Below are positions 1-8,150 of a stretch of 64,000 nucleotides of DNA, piece by piece. The notes below the pieces were generated by a model. The model had not been told where the DNA came from. It was given only the letters and a program-made list of their open reading frames with translations, and made no database searches. Location of the stretch: NCBI GenBank assembly GCA_034423775.1, contig CP139918.1, positions 2,666,001 to 2,730,000 on the forward strand, given 5' to 3'. A program made the translations under genes and the position numbers. The stretch is from Alphaproteobacteria bacterium US3C007. Lineage in GTDB: Bacteria; Pseudomonadota; Alphaproteobacteria; Rhodobacterales; Rhodobacteraceae. The first letter of the stretch is position 1, and every line of letters starts with the position of its first letter.

Positions 1-1
1 C

Positions 2-1498
2 AAAGAGGGTGTCGATCAGGAAACTGTTGACGCGGTGCGCGAAGTTGGCGGTGCCTATAAATACGGGTGGGATACCGAGATTGAAATGGAATACGCCCCG
101 AAAGGCGTGAACCCTGATATCGTGCGGCTGATCTCGGAAAAGAATGATGAACCGGACTGGATGACCGAGTGGCGTTTGCAAGCTTTTGCCCGCTGGGAGC
201 AAATGCAAGAGCCGGATTGGGCGATGGTCAGCTACCCGAAAATAGATTTTCAGGATCAATATTATTACGCGCGCCCCAAATCAATGATTGAAAAGCCAAA
301 ATCGCTGGATGAGGTGGATCCAAAGCTTTTGGCAACGTATGAAAAGCTGGGGATTCCGTTGAAGGAACAAATGATCTTGGCCGGAGTGGAATCCGATCAA
401 GAGGTTCCCGCCGAGGGCCGTAAAGTGGCAGTTGATGCGGTGTTTGACAGCGTTTCTGTGGGCACCACGTTTAAAGAAGAGCTGAAAAAAGCGGGTGTGA
501 TCTTCTGTTCGATCTCCGAAGCGATCAAAGATTACCCCGAATTGGTGCGCCAATATCTTGGCTCGGTTGTGCCGGTGTCTGACAATTACTATGCGACGTT
601 GAACAGCGCTGTATTTTCGGATGGTTCATTCGTTTACATTCCACCGGGCGTGCGCTGCCCGATGGAGCTGTCTACCTATTTTCGCATCAATGCGGAAAAT
701 ACCGGTCAGTTTGAACGCACACTGATCATCGCCGATAAGGGCGCCTATGTCAGCTATCTGGAGGGCTGCACGGCCCCCAAGCGGGACACCACGCAATTGC
801 ACGCGGCGGTCGTTGAGTTGGTGTTGCTAGAAGATGCCGAAATTAAATATTCGACGGTTCAAAACTGGTTCCCGGGCGATGAGGAAGGCAAAGGTGGCAT
901 TTACAACTTTGTGACCAAACGTGCAGATTGCCGCGGCGATCGCGCCAAAGTCATGTGGACGCAGGTTGAAACCGGGTCGGCCGTGACTTGGAAATACCCC
1001 TCTTGCATTCTACGCGGTGATGAAAGCCAGGGCGAGTTTTATTCGATCGCGATCGCGAACAATCACCAGCAGGCGGATACTGGCACAAAAATGATCCATT
1101 TGGGTAAAAACACAAAATCTCGGATTGTCTCGAAGGGGATCTCTGCAGGCGTGGCGCAAAACACCTACCGTGGGCAGGTTTCAATGCATCCCAAGGCCAA
1201 AAACAGCCGTAATTATACGCAATGCGATAGTCTGTTGATCGGTGATAAATGCGGGGCGCATACGGTGCCTTACATCGAGGTGAAGAACAATTCTTCGCGC
1301 GTTGAGCATGAAGCGACCACGTCAAAGGTTGATGATGATCAGCTGTTTTATTGTCGACAGCGCGGAATGGATGAAGAAGAGGCTGTCGCGCTGGTTGTGA
1401 ATGGCTTTTGTAAAGATGTTTTGCAGGCTTTGCCGATGGAGTTTGCGATGGAAGCGCAGCAATTGGTTGCGATCAGTCTGGAAGGCTCGGTGGGCTAG
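2..1498 (+). CDS. sufB: SufB, Fe-S cluster assembly scaffold subunit (5' end cut by window)
   Basis: SufB is the core scaffold of the cytosolic SufBCD complex, on which new Fe-S clusters are built. The frame is open from base 2 ([12 protein letters not shown]...), so the GTG at 35 is an internal Val codon and the real start lies just left of the window. 498 residues are visible; the family is about 500-510, so only a few are missing. The C-terminal half holds the conserved SufB/SufD beta-helix core ([20 protein letters not shown] region with [26 protein letters not shown]). It heads a run sufB-sufC-sufD-(two membrane genes)-sufS on the same strand. A 107-base gap to sufC holds no gene. Identification is firm. 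Confidence 0.96.
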   Translation, partial: KEGVDQETVDAVREVGGAYKYGWDTEIEMEYAPKGVNPDIVRLISEKNDEPDWMTEWRLQAFARWEQMQEPDWAMVSYPKIDFQDQYYYARPKSMIEKPKSLDEVDPKLLATYEKLGIPLKEQMILAGVESDQEVPAEGRKVAVDAVFDSVSVGTTFKEELKKAGVIFCSISEAIKDYPELVRQYLGSVVPVSDNYYATLNSAVFSDGSFVYIPPGVRCPMELSTYFRINAENTGQFERTLIIADKGAYVSYLEGCTAPKRDTTQLHAAVVELVLLEDAEIKYSTVQNWFPGDEEGKGGIYNFVTKRADCRGDRAKVMWTQVETGSAVTWKYPSCILRGDESQGEFYSIAIANNHQQADTGTKMIHLGKNTKSRIVSKGISAGVAQNTYRGQVSMHPKAKNSRNYTQCDSLLIGDKCGAHTVPYIEVKNNSSRVEHEATTSKVDDDQLFYCRQRGMDEEEAVALVVNGFCKDVLQALPMEFAMEAQQLVAISLEGSVG

Positions 1499-1605
1499 CC
1501 GCGCCGTTGTGGCGATCCGGGGCAAGCTGCGTGCGATGAAAACGTTAGATCGGGTGTGTCAGAGTGGAAGAACAAACCCGTTAATCAATCAATTTGAGGT
1601 AAGAG

Positions 1606-2361
1606 ATGTTAGAAATTAAAGATCTTCACGTGTCGTTGGAAGAAGAAGATAAGCAAATTTTAAAAGGCGTGAATTTAACGGTTGAAGCGGGCAAAGTGCA
1701 CGCGATCATGGGGCCGAACGGATCTGGAAAATCCACTTTGTCTTATGTCTTAAGCGGTAAGGATGGCTATGAGGTGACGGGCGGAAGCGCGGCATTAGAT
1801 TCGGTTGATCTGCTTGAAATGGACCCTGAAGAGCGCGCGGCTGCCGGCTTGTTTTTAGCCTTCCAATACCCGGTTGAAATCCCCGGCGTTGGAAATATGA
1901 CGTTTCTACGCACCGCGGTGAACGCCCAACGCAAGGCACGGGGCGAAGAAGAAATGAGCGCTGCCGAGTTTTTGAAACTTGTCCGCGCCAAGGCGAAAAC
2001 CCTGAAAATCGATGCAGATATGCTGAAACGGCCAGTGAATGTTGGGTTTTCTGGGGGTGAGAAAAAACGCAATGAGATTTTGCAAATGGCGATGTTGGAA
2101 CCCAAAATGTGTATTTTGGATGAAACCGATAGCGGGTTGGATGTGGATGCGATGAAACTGGTCGCCGAAGGCGTGAATGCTCTGCGCGACGAAGGCCGTG
2201 GCTTTTTGGTGATCACGCATTATCAACGTTTGCTGGATCATATCAAACCGGATGTTGTTCACATCATGGCAAACGGGCGGATCGTAAAAACAGGTGGTCC
2301 CGAATTGGCGCTGGAAGTGGAGAATAACGGTTACTCTGATATTTTGGCGGAGGTTGCTTAA
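1606..2361 (+). CDS. sufC: SufC, ABC-type ATPase of the SufBCD complex
   Basis: Soluble ABC ATPase that powers conformational change in SufBCD during Fe-S cluster assembly. At 251 residues it has the family's normal length. Visible motifs are Walker A GPNGSGKST at about residues 36-44, the signature FSGGEKKRNEI near 150, and Walker B MCILDETDSGLD near 170; the DETDSGLD form is typical of SufC. Its stop overlaps the sufD start (TAATG at 2359-2363), indicating translational coupling. Confidence 0.97.
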   Translation: MLEIKDLHVSLEEEDKQILKGVNLTVEAGKVHAIMGPNGSGKSTLSYVLSGKDGYEVTGGSAALDSVDLLEMDPEERAAAGLFLAFQYPVEIPGVGNMTFLRTAVNAQRKARGEEEMSAAEFLKLVRAKAKTLKIDADMLKRPVNVGFSGGEKKRNEILQMAMLEPKMCILDETDSGLDVDAMKLVAEGVNALRDEGRGFLVITHYQRLLDHIKPDVVHIMANGRIVKTGGPELALEVENNGYSDILAEVA

Positions 2362-3644
2362 TGGCCTTGCCACAAGTCAAACTGGGTGCATTAGAGGCGC
2401 GTCTATCTAGGATGCAGCCAATCGATACGGGCTGGAGTGCTTCGGCCCGAGCTGCGGCGCTCAACACTTTAAATGCGATGGGATTGCCCGACCGGCGCGA
2501 TGAATATTGGAAATATACCAACCCCGCGGCGTTGGTGGCGCCCGAGGCTGCGCCGGCTCAGGTTTTAGGTCTGCCCGAAGCGGCGCTTTGCGGTGATCTC
2601 GAGCGCCTTAAAATTGTGTTCGTTGACGGGGTGTTTGACCCCGAGGCTTCGGATGATTTGATTGGCTCTGGGGTTCAAATCGACCGGCTGGCCGCCTGTC
2701 AAGATTTAGATTTGCATTGGGCAAAGCCGGTTTATGGATCCTTAGAGGCGCAGGGGCAGGTTCCGGTGGAACGGCCTTTGGCCGCGCTTAACACCGCGTT
2801 TGCGAGCGATGGTGTATTGATCCATGTCACCGCTGCGGTAAAGCCCATTTTAAATATCGTGTACCGACATGAAAATCCGCTATCCGATGTGATGCTGCAC
2901 CACCTGATCAAGCTTGAACCAAACGCGTCTTTGACGTTGGTTGAAAACGGGCCTGTCGCCGCGCGCAGCAATTTGGTGATGGAGGTTGAGGTCGCGGATC
3001 AAGCGCAATTCCATCACATACGGGCGCAGGGCCGCGATCATGAACAACGCTGCTGCAGCAGCATCTTCGCTTCTTTGGGCCGGGAAAGCGTTTTCAAATC
3101 ATTTACCTTAACGGTGAATGGCGTTTTGACCCGCAATGATTGCGTTTTGAGCTTGAAGGGTGATGATGCGGTTGCGCATGTTGCAGGAGCCTGCGTGGGG
3201 GATGGGGCGTTTCATCATGATGATACGGTTTTTATCACTCATGATGCGGTGAATTGCGAAAGCCGACAGGTGTTCAAAAAAGTCTTGCGGAACGGGGCTG
3301 TTGGCGTTTTTCAAGGCAAAATCCTTGTCAAACCTGGCGCGCAAAAAACCGATGGTTATCAGATTAGCCAATCGCTTTTGCTGGATGAAGACAGCCAATT
3401 TCTGGCCAAGCCTGAGCTGGAAATCTACGCAGATGACGTGATTTGCTCGCATGGGTCCACCTCGGGTGCGATTGATGAAGATGGGCTGTTTTATCTGCGC
3501 TCGCGCGGTGTTCCCACGCCGCTGGCGGTGGATATGCTGACTTTGGCGTTTCTCGCAGAAGCGCTTGATGAAATTGACAATGACATATTGTCAGCCACTA
3601 TGCTTGAGCAATTAGAGGCGTGGCTGGCTCGGCGGCGCAGCTAA
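2361..3644 (+). CDS. sufD: SufD, Fe-S cluster assembly protein
   Basis: SufB paralogue that pairs with SufB in SufBC2D. 427 residues, with the SufD C-terminal signature (GVFQGKILVKPGAQKTDGYQ, then AKPELEIYADDVICSHGSTSG and DEDGLFYLRSRG). The N-terminal helical region contains RRDEYWKYTNP, usual for alphaproteobacterial SufD. It starts on the overlapping TAATG with sufC and ends 2 bases before the next gene. Function follows from family and operon position. Confidence 0.95.
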   Translation: MALPQVKLGALEARLSRMQPIDTGWSASARAAALNTLNAMGLPDRRDEYWKYTNPAALVAPEAAPAQVLGLPEAALCGDLERLKIVFVDGVFDPEASDDLIGSGVQIDRLAACQDLDLHWAKPVYGSLEAQGQVPVERPLAALNTAFASDGVLIHVTAAVKPILNIVYRHENPLSDVMLHHLIKLEPNASLTLVENGPVAARSNLVMEVEVADQAQFHHIRAQGRDHEQRCCSSIFASLGRESVFKSFTLTVNGVLTRNDCVLSLKGDDAVAHVAGACVGDGAFHHDDTVFITHDAVNCESRQVFKKVLRNGAVGVFQGKILVKPGAQKTDGYQISQSLLLDEDSQFLAKPELEIYADDVICSHGSTSGAIDEDGLFYLRSRGVPTPLAVDMLTLAFLAEALDEIDNDILSATMLEQLEAWLARRRS

Positions 3645-3646
3645 GC

Positions 3647-4132
3647 ATGTCAATGTTGCGAAATATCGTAAGAAGCTACACCAAGCCAGGCCAAGTGGTG
3701 AGCGATTTGTTGCAAGCGGGCCCGCGTGAAGATCGCGCCTTGGCGTTTTTGGCCGCCGGTTGCGTATTGGCCTTTCTGGCGCAATGGCCGGGCCTCGCCC
3801 GACAAGCGCATCTTGAAGAAAAAGCTTTGGACATGCTGTTGGGGGGCGCGCTGTTTGGCTGGTTCTTTTTGGCCCCGTTGATGTTTTACATACTGGCCTT
3901 GCTGGTGAAATGGGTCTGGGGCGTTTTTGGGCCATCATTGTCGGCCTATAGCGTTCGCGTTGCTCTTTTTTGGGCGTTTTTAGCCGCCGCGCCCTTGATG
4001 TTATTGCATGGGCTGATCACAGGGTTTTTTGGTCAAACTTGGATTAAAGAAGCCGTTGGCTTTGTTTGGTTCGCGGTGTTTCTTTGGTTTTTGGCGGCGG
4101 GGCTGCGCGCGGCGCGGTCGGTGGCCCCATGA
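3647..4132 (+). CDS. Yip1-family integral membrane protein inside the suf operon
   Basis: 161-residue membrane protein with about four hydrophobic segments (around 40-55, 70-95, 110-135, 140-155), resembling the bacterial Yip1/DUF1282-type fold. Start chosen at ATG 3647, two bases after the sufD stop; an earlier in-frame ATG at 3620 lies inside sufD and is less likely. Its stop overlaps the next start (ATGA at 4129-4132), so the two membrane genes look coupled. I know of no direct role in Fe-S assembly; the operon position suggests only co-expression. Confidence 0.8.
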   Translation: MSMLRNIVRSYTKPGQVVSDLLQAGPREDRALAFLAAGCVLAFLAQWPGLARQAHLEEKALDMLLGGALFGWFFLAPLMFYILALLVKWVWGVFGPSLSAYSVRVALFWAFLAAAPLMLLHGLITGFFGQTWIKEAVGFVWFAVFLWFLAAGLRAARSVAP

Positions 4133-4701
4133 CGGGTAGACTGATGATAAAGCAGCTTTTTCAAGATAGTTTTTTAAAGCCCAGAGAAGCGGCGCAAGAG
4201 GTGATTGCGTTCAACCTGTCTTATGATGCGATCTTTTCTTTGTTTCTGGCGATGGTTTGCGCCAGCACCGCTTTGATGTTCACCATTGATTTCATTTTGC
4301 CGCAAAGCGCCGAGGCGGTTGAGATCCTTGGCGTACCTTGGAAAATTTGCGTTGTCATTTTTGTTGTGACAACCGCGGTCGCGTTTGGCATTGCTTGGAT
4401 TGGCGAGAAGCTGCAGGGCTTGGGTGATTTTAAATCAATTATGGCGCTGATGGCCTGGATGCAGGTGCTACAATTTGCATTGCAAATTATATCCTACCTC
4501 TTTTTACTCACCATGCCACCGGTTGCGGCCTTTTTTCAACTGGCGCTGATTGGGTGGTCATTTTGGATTTTTATCACCTTTATCGATGTGGCCCATGGGT
4601 TTGACAATATGATCAAGGCAACGTTCGTTTCCCTGCTGGGCAGCATGCTCGGGGTACTGAGTTTGGCGATGCTAACCACTTTATTTTTCTTGGGAACCTA
4701 A
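4129..4701 (+). CDS. Second Yip1-like membrane protein
   Basis: 190-residue membrane protein with about five hydrophobic stretches (for example FSLFLAMVCASTALMF, ICVVIFVVTTAVAFGIAW, LFLLTMPPVAAFF). Its overall plan matches the preceding protein: a short cytosolic N-terminus beginning with a QDSFLKPREAAQEV-like motif comparable to SYTKPGQVVSDLL in its neighbour. The start is ATG 4129, overlapping the previous stop by four bases; ATG 4144 is an alternative. Six bases separate it from sufS. The pair may form a hetero-oligomer; that is inference. Confidence 0.8.
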   Translation: MTGRLMIKQLFQDSFLKPREAAQEVIAFNLSYDAIFSLFLAMVCASTALMFTIDFILPQSAEAVEILGVPWKICVVIFVVTTAVAFGIAWIGEKLQGLGDFKSIMALMAWMQVLQFALQIISYLFLLTMPPVAAFFQLALIGWSFWIFITFIDVAHGFDNMIKATFVSLLGSMLGVLSLAMLTTLFFLGT

Positions 4702-4707
4702 ACTGTT

Positions 4708-5931
4708 ATGACCTTTGATATCGCCTCTATTCGCGCAGATTTTCCAATTTTAAGCCGTGAAGTAAACGGAAAGCCTTTGGTGTATTTGGACAATGGCGCT
4801 TCGTCGCAGAAGCCTCAGGTGGTGATCGATGCGGTGACGCAAGCTTACGCGTATGAATACGCGAATGTGCATCGTGGCCTGCATTATCTTAGCAATCTGG
4901 CAACCGATAAATATGAAGCGGTGCGCGGCGTTGTGGCGCGGTTTTTAAACGCCGGCGCTGAAACTGAGATTGTGCTCAATTCGGGCACGACAGAAGGCAT
5001 AAACGCTGTGGCCTACGGTTGGGCAATGGAAAATTTAACCGCAGGCGATGAAATTATCCTTTCGGTGATGGAGCATCATGCCAATATCGTACCCTGGCAT
5101 TTTTTGCGCGAGCGCTATGGGGTGGTGTTGAAATGGGTCGATATCGACGCGCAGGGCAATTTGGACCCGCAAGCGGTTATCGATGCCATATCCGAGCGCA
5201 GCAAGCTGATTGCGATCACGCATATGTCAAACGTGCTGGGCAGCGTGGTGGATGTGAAAACCATTTGTCATCATGCCCGCAGCAGGGGTGTTCCTGTGCT
5301 TGTTGACGGCTCGCAGGCGGCGGTGCATCACGCTGTTGACGTGCAAGATATCGGATGTGATTTTTACGCGATCACCGGGCATAAACTCTGCGGCCCGTCA
5401 GGGTCGGGGGCGATTTTTATGCGCGCTGAACGGATGGCGGAAATGCGCCCCTTTATCGGCGGCGGCGATATGATCAAAGAAGTTCATAAAGACAACGTGA
5501 TTTATAATGATCCGCCGATGATGCTTGAGGCTGGGACCCCCGGCATTGTGCAAACCATCGGATTTGGTGTAGCGCTGGATTACATGATGGGCATCGGGTT
5601 TGAGGCGATTCAGGCGCATGAAAAGACGCTTACCGATTATGCGCAATCTCAGTTGGGCAGTTTGAATTGGCTGACCCTGCAAGGCGCAGCGCAGGATAAG
5701 GGTCCGATTTTCAGCTTCACTTTGCAGGGGGCCGCGCATGCGCATGATATTTCGACGATCCTGGATCGAAAAGGCATCGCGGTGCGGGCAGGCCAGCATT
5801 GCGCGGGACCTTTGATGGAGTTCATGGGCGTCACCGCCTCATGCCGGGCGTCTTTTGCCTTTTATAACTCGCTCGAAGAGGTTGACCGCTTGGTGGATGG
5901 GCTGCATTTGGCGCATGATCTTTTGGTCTGA
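4708..5931 (+). CDS. sufS: SufS-type cysteine desulfurase
   Basis: PLP enzyme that removes sulfur from cysteine as a persulfide for Fe-S assembly. 407 residues, class V aminotransferase fold. The PLP lysine is in ITGHKLCGPSG (about residue 229), the PLP-stacking His in VMEHHANIVPW, and the catalytic cysteine in RAGQHCAGPL (about residue 365) on the short loop typical of group II desulfurases. No SufE or SufU lies beside it here; a NifU-like scaffold gene is at 10181-10636. Last gene of the suf run. Confidence 0.95.
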   Translation: MTFDIASIRADFPILSREVNGKPLVYLDNGASSQKPQVVIDAVTQAYAYEYANVHRGLHYLSNLATDKYEAVRGVVARFLNAGAETEIVLNSGTTEGINAVAYGWAMENLTAGDEIILSVMEHHANIVPWHFLRERYGVVLKWVDIDAQGNLDPQAVIDAISERSKLIAITHMSNVLGSVVDVKTICHHARSRGVPVLVDGSQAAVHHAVDVQDIGCDFYAITGHKLCGPSGSGAIFMRAERMAEMRPFIGGGDMIKEVHKDNVIYNDPPMMLEAGTPGIVQTIGFGVALDYMMGIGFEAIQAHEKTLTDYAQSQLGSLNWLTLQGAAQDKGPIFSFTLQGAAHAHDISTILDRKGIAVRAGQHCAGPLMEFMGVTASCRASFAFYNSLEEVDRLVDGLHLAHDLLV

Positions 5932-6018
5932 TTGATCTCGCTAAACGGCGAAAAAATAAGCCAAGCGCTTTTCGGTTGGGCAGCCCCCGGTTTGATAAAG
6001 CTTTGATTTTTGGGTTTC

Positions 6019-6028
6019 GGGGGGGGGG
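6019..6028. repeat. Homopolymer run of ten G
   Basis: Ten consecutive G in the gap between sufS and the SRAP gene. The gap (5932-6210) holds no convincing gene. Such a tract is prone to slippage, but it is not in or next to a visible promoter or reading frame. Confidence 0.9.
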
Positions 6029-6210
6029 CAACTTCTGAGAGCATTACGTGGGTTTTGAGGTGACTATTTCCTATGAAATGGTCATGCCAGATATCGAATG
6101 AGGGCGTTTTATACATCCTTTTTTACATCCGTAGATTTGCGCATTGGCCGATTTTAGAAACCAAAATGCGCGGCGCTACTTCATTGTTCGGTTTTGCTGT
6201 TGCAGTTGCG

Positions 6211-6876
6211 TTAGGGTGAAACGGGCTGCCATAATTCTGCACCTGTTGATCGGTTTGAATTCACTGCGCTTGACACTTTTTTGATATCCAAACTCTTATC
6301 AGAAACCGGCTTCATAAGCTTTGATGCGCCTTTTCCCTGCTCGCCCAGCCAAAGGGGCCAGTCCTCGGGCTCAAGGATCACAGGCAATCTGTGATGGATC
6401 TGTGCCATTTTGGGATTGGCAATGGTGGTTACGATTGCACAGCTGGTTATTTCGGCGCCATTCAACTGCCAGTTTTGCCATATCCCCGCCATTATAAGCG
6501 GGCTGCCATCCGAGCGCATGACGCGGTAGGGCACCGGCTTTTGACCTGCAACGCGCTGCCATTCATAAAACCCGTCTGCGGGGATTAAACAGCGTCTTGA
6601 TCGACAGGCCTCTTTAAATGCCGGTTTTTCAGCGATCGTTTCTGATCTTGCGTTGATTAGCAAAGGGCCTCCCGCCATTGTTTTGTACCATTTTGGTATA
6701 AAACCCCAGCGCATTGGTTTGAGTTGTCGCATTCCGTCGGCCGCAATAAGCGTATGAATAAGGGTAGTGGGGCAGACATTGTAATTGGGCGTGCTTGGCA
6801 GGTCATTTGCGGGCGTTGCGTGAAACAGGTTGACCAGCGCGTCTTGCGGTATGGTGATGGCAAACCTTCCACACAT
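6211..6876 (-). CDS. SRAP / YedK-family abasic-site processing protein
   Basis: SOS-response-associated peptidase family (HMCES/YedK). These proteins crosslink to abasic sites in single-stranded DNA through Cys2 and shield them. 221 residues, normal length. Cys2 is present right after the initiator Met (MCGRFAIT). Other family motifs are visible: NARSET, CRSRRCLIPADGFYEW, and IHHRLPVIL with the conserved His. The start is fixed by the need for Cys2. A decayed copy of its 5' end lies about 1 kb away on the same strand (7831-7950). Confidence 0.93.
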   Translation of the reverse strand: MCGRFAITIPQDALVNLFHATPANDLPSTPNYNVCPTTLIHTLIAADGMRQLKPMRWGFIPKWYKTMAGGPLLINARSETIAEKPAFKEACRSRRCLIPADGFYEWQRVAGQKPVPYRVMRSDGSPLIMAGIWQNWQLNGAEITSCAIVTTIANPKMAQIHHRLPVILEPEDWPLWLGEQGKGASKLMKPVSDKSLDIKKVSSAVNSNRSTGAELWQPVSP

Positions 6877-7027
6877 CTCAGTCCCCTCTCTTTAACAAAA
6901 ACTGTCTCTGCCCGAAAAATTTTAGCTGACGCGCCCGTTTAATGCCAGTGGCGGTATGAGCCAGCGAGCATTGCAAATGCTGCATGGCGGCAATTCTAAC
7001 TTGGATGATGTTGCTCATGCAGAAAGT

Positions 7028-7039
7028 GCCTAATTAGGC
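7028..7039. promoter_or_regulatory. Perfect 12-bp palindrome upstream of the DUF1127 gene
   Basis: GCCTAATTAGGC is a perfect palindrome 25 bases before the preferred DUF1127 start. It could be an operator half-site pair or part of the 5' leader; only the symmetry is seen. Confidence 0.35.
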
Positions 7040-7064
7040 GGCAATTCAAGCAATGGAGAATGAG

Positions 7065-7286
7065 ATGCTTAGACAAATATTTAAATCATTGATCGTGGCA
7101 CGCCAAGCCAGTGCTGCTTTTGAAACGCTCAGCCATTTAAGCGATCATCAGCTGCAAGATATCGGCTTCACCCGCGCAACCTATGTGAACGAAATCAAAG
7201 CTCAAGTTTTGGCTGAAATGGATGCTGCGGATGAAGAAAAAGCCGTCCAAATGCAGACAAATCCAAATTTGGTAGGGGCTGTTTAA
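7065..7286 (+). CDS. DUF1127 (YjiS-like) small protein
   Basis: 73-residue protein with the short arginine/leucine-rich DUF1127 motif, here LSHLSDHQLQDIGFTRATY, in the middle third. Small DUF1127 proteins in Rhodobacteraceae are often stress-induced and linked to RNA handling; in Rhodobacter sphaeroides one (CcaF1) is encoded just upstream of the CcsR sRNAs. ATG 7065 is preferred over ATG 7053 because GGAG sits 6 bases before it. The stop codon directly abuts an IS5-type end at 7287, so the native C-terminus or 3' UTR may have been altered by insertion. Confidence 0.8.
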   Translation: MLRQIFKSLIVARQASAAFETLSHLSDHQLQDIGFTRATYVNEIKAQVLAEMDAADEEKAVQMQTNPNLVGAV

Positions 7287-7687
7287 GGGCCTTGTTGCAA
7301 GGATCCTAACGGTTCCGTCAAGAAGGGGCTTTCTTGATCTATTCGATATTGAGGATACCGTATAAATCAAATGGCGCCCTTCGAGAAGCGGTCGAGAAGA
7401 CGCGATATCGGCTCACAAACTGGCCCGGCTGTAATAAAAGCCTGCATCAGCGCGGCGATGTGACAATTTGGCTGAGCCGTGAGGTGGAAACCGCATCGTG
7501 CGCAGGGCGCCGCAAGACGCGAGGCGGTCAGACAGTCTATTTGGGGTCAGGCAATCCTGACCTGCTTGAGGTGGCGTATAAACAGCTGCTGCGCCAGCGC
7601 GACGGGTTTTTGCACTGCCTGTTTAAGCTCATCGGTGTAGAATGTCCGCCTGCCTCATTTTTTTACCTTTTCACGCTGCGGGTCTGA
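7287..7687 (+). mobile_element. Decayed IS5-family insertion sequence (left end and transposase N-terminus)
   Basis: GGGCCTTGTTGCAAGGATCC at 7287-7306 resembles IS5-group terminal repeats. From about 7403 the plus frame reads like an IS5 transposase N-terminus: RYRLTNWPGCNKSLHQRGD, then an LRQRDGFLHCLFKLIGVE-like segment matching the usual 'LRQTTGFVESLLKLIGLDW' region. The frame ends at 7687, about 90 residues in, and no catalytic DDE region or right end is visible. The element is a remnant. A 7-bp inverted repeat (TCAAGAA/TTCTTGA, 7318-7337) lies near the left end. Confidence 0.7.
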
Positions 7688-7830
7688 GCTGATATTGGTG
7701 ATGAACTCGCGTGCTGACGCGGATGGCGCGACCCAAGTTTTGGTATATAATACGGGCCTTAAAATATTTGACGCAGGCGAGTAGATATAAAATAAGCATA
7801 AAATAAAACCTAAACGCAAATCTTGGCGTA

Positions 7831-7950
7831 AGCGGCATCTTGGGGCAGGCGAGGTAATTGGGCGCGCTTGGCAAGTCACTTTTAGGTGGTGTATGAGACA
7901 GGATGCCCAGTGCCCTTTGTGCTTTGGTGATGGCAAGCCTTCCACCTAAT
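7831..7950 (-). pseudogene. Fragment of a second SRAP/YedK gene
   Basis: Read on the minus strand, this matches the first ~38 codons of the intact gene at 6211-6876: GRLAITKAQRALGILSHTPP and SDLPSAPNYLACPKMPL correspond to GRFAITIPQDALVNLFHATP and NDLPSTPNYNVCPTTL. The ATG and Cys2 are lost (Leu-Gly instead of Met-Cys) and similarity stops after about 40 residues. A non-coding relic, from duplication or an earlier tandem copy. Confidence 0.8.
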
Positions 7951-8048
7951 GCAGGATACGGCGATATTTTAGAGCATAATCTGCATTTAATCAGCGCGGA
8001 TAAACAGTGTTGCCCTTTGAAAGGTTGGTGGGTCTTTTTCGTCAGAAT

Positions 8049-8069
8049 TTAGGGCGTTTTTGACCCTAA
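8049..8069. promoter_or_regulatory. Inverted repeat TTAGGG-N9-CCCTAA upstream of the DmdA-like gene
   Basis: A 6-bp inverted repeat with a 9-base spacer about 80 bases before the start codon at 8151. Position and symmetry suit a transcription-factor site. A Shine-Dalgarno-like AGGCAGGG lies just before the ATG. Confidence 0.35.
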
Positions 8070-8150
8070 TAAGTAAAATGATCCGTTCTAATACTCGCTG
8101 CGTTTAACTGGGCAGAGCTTACCCAAATTTCAAGCAAAAAGGCAGGGATC

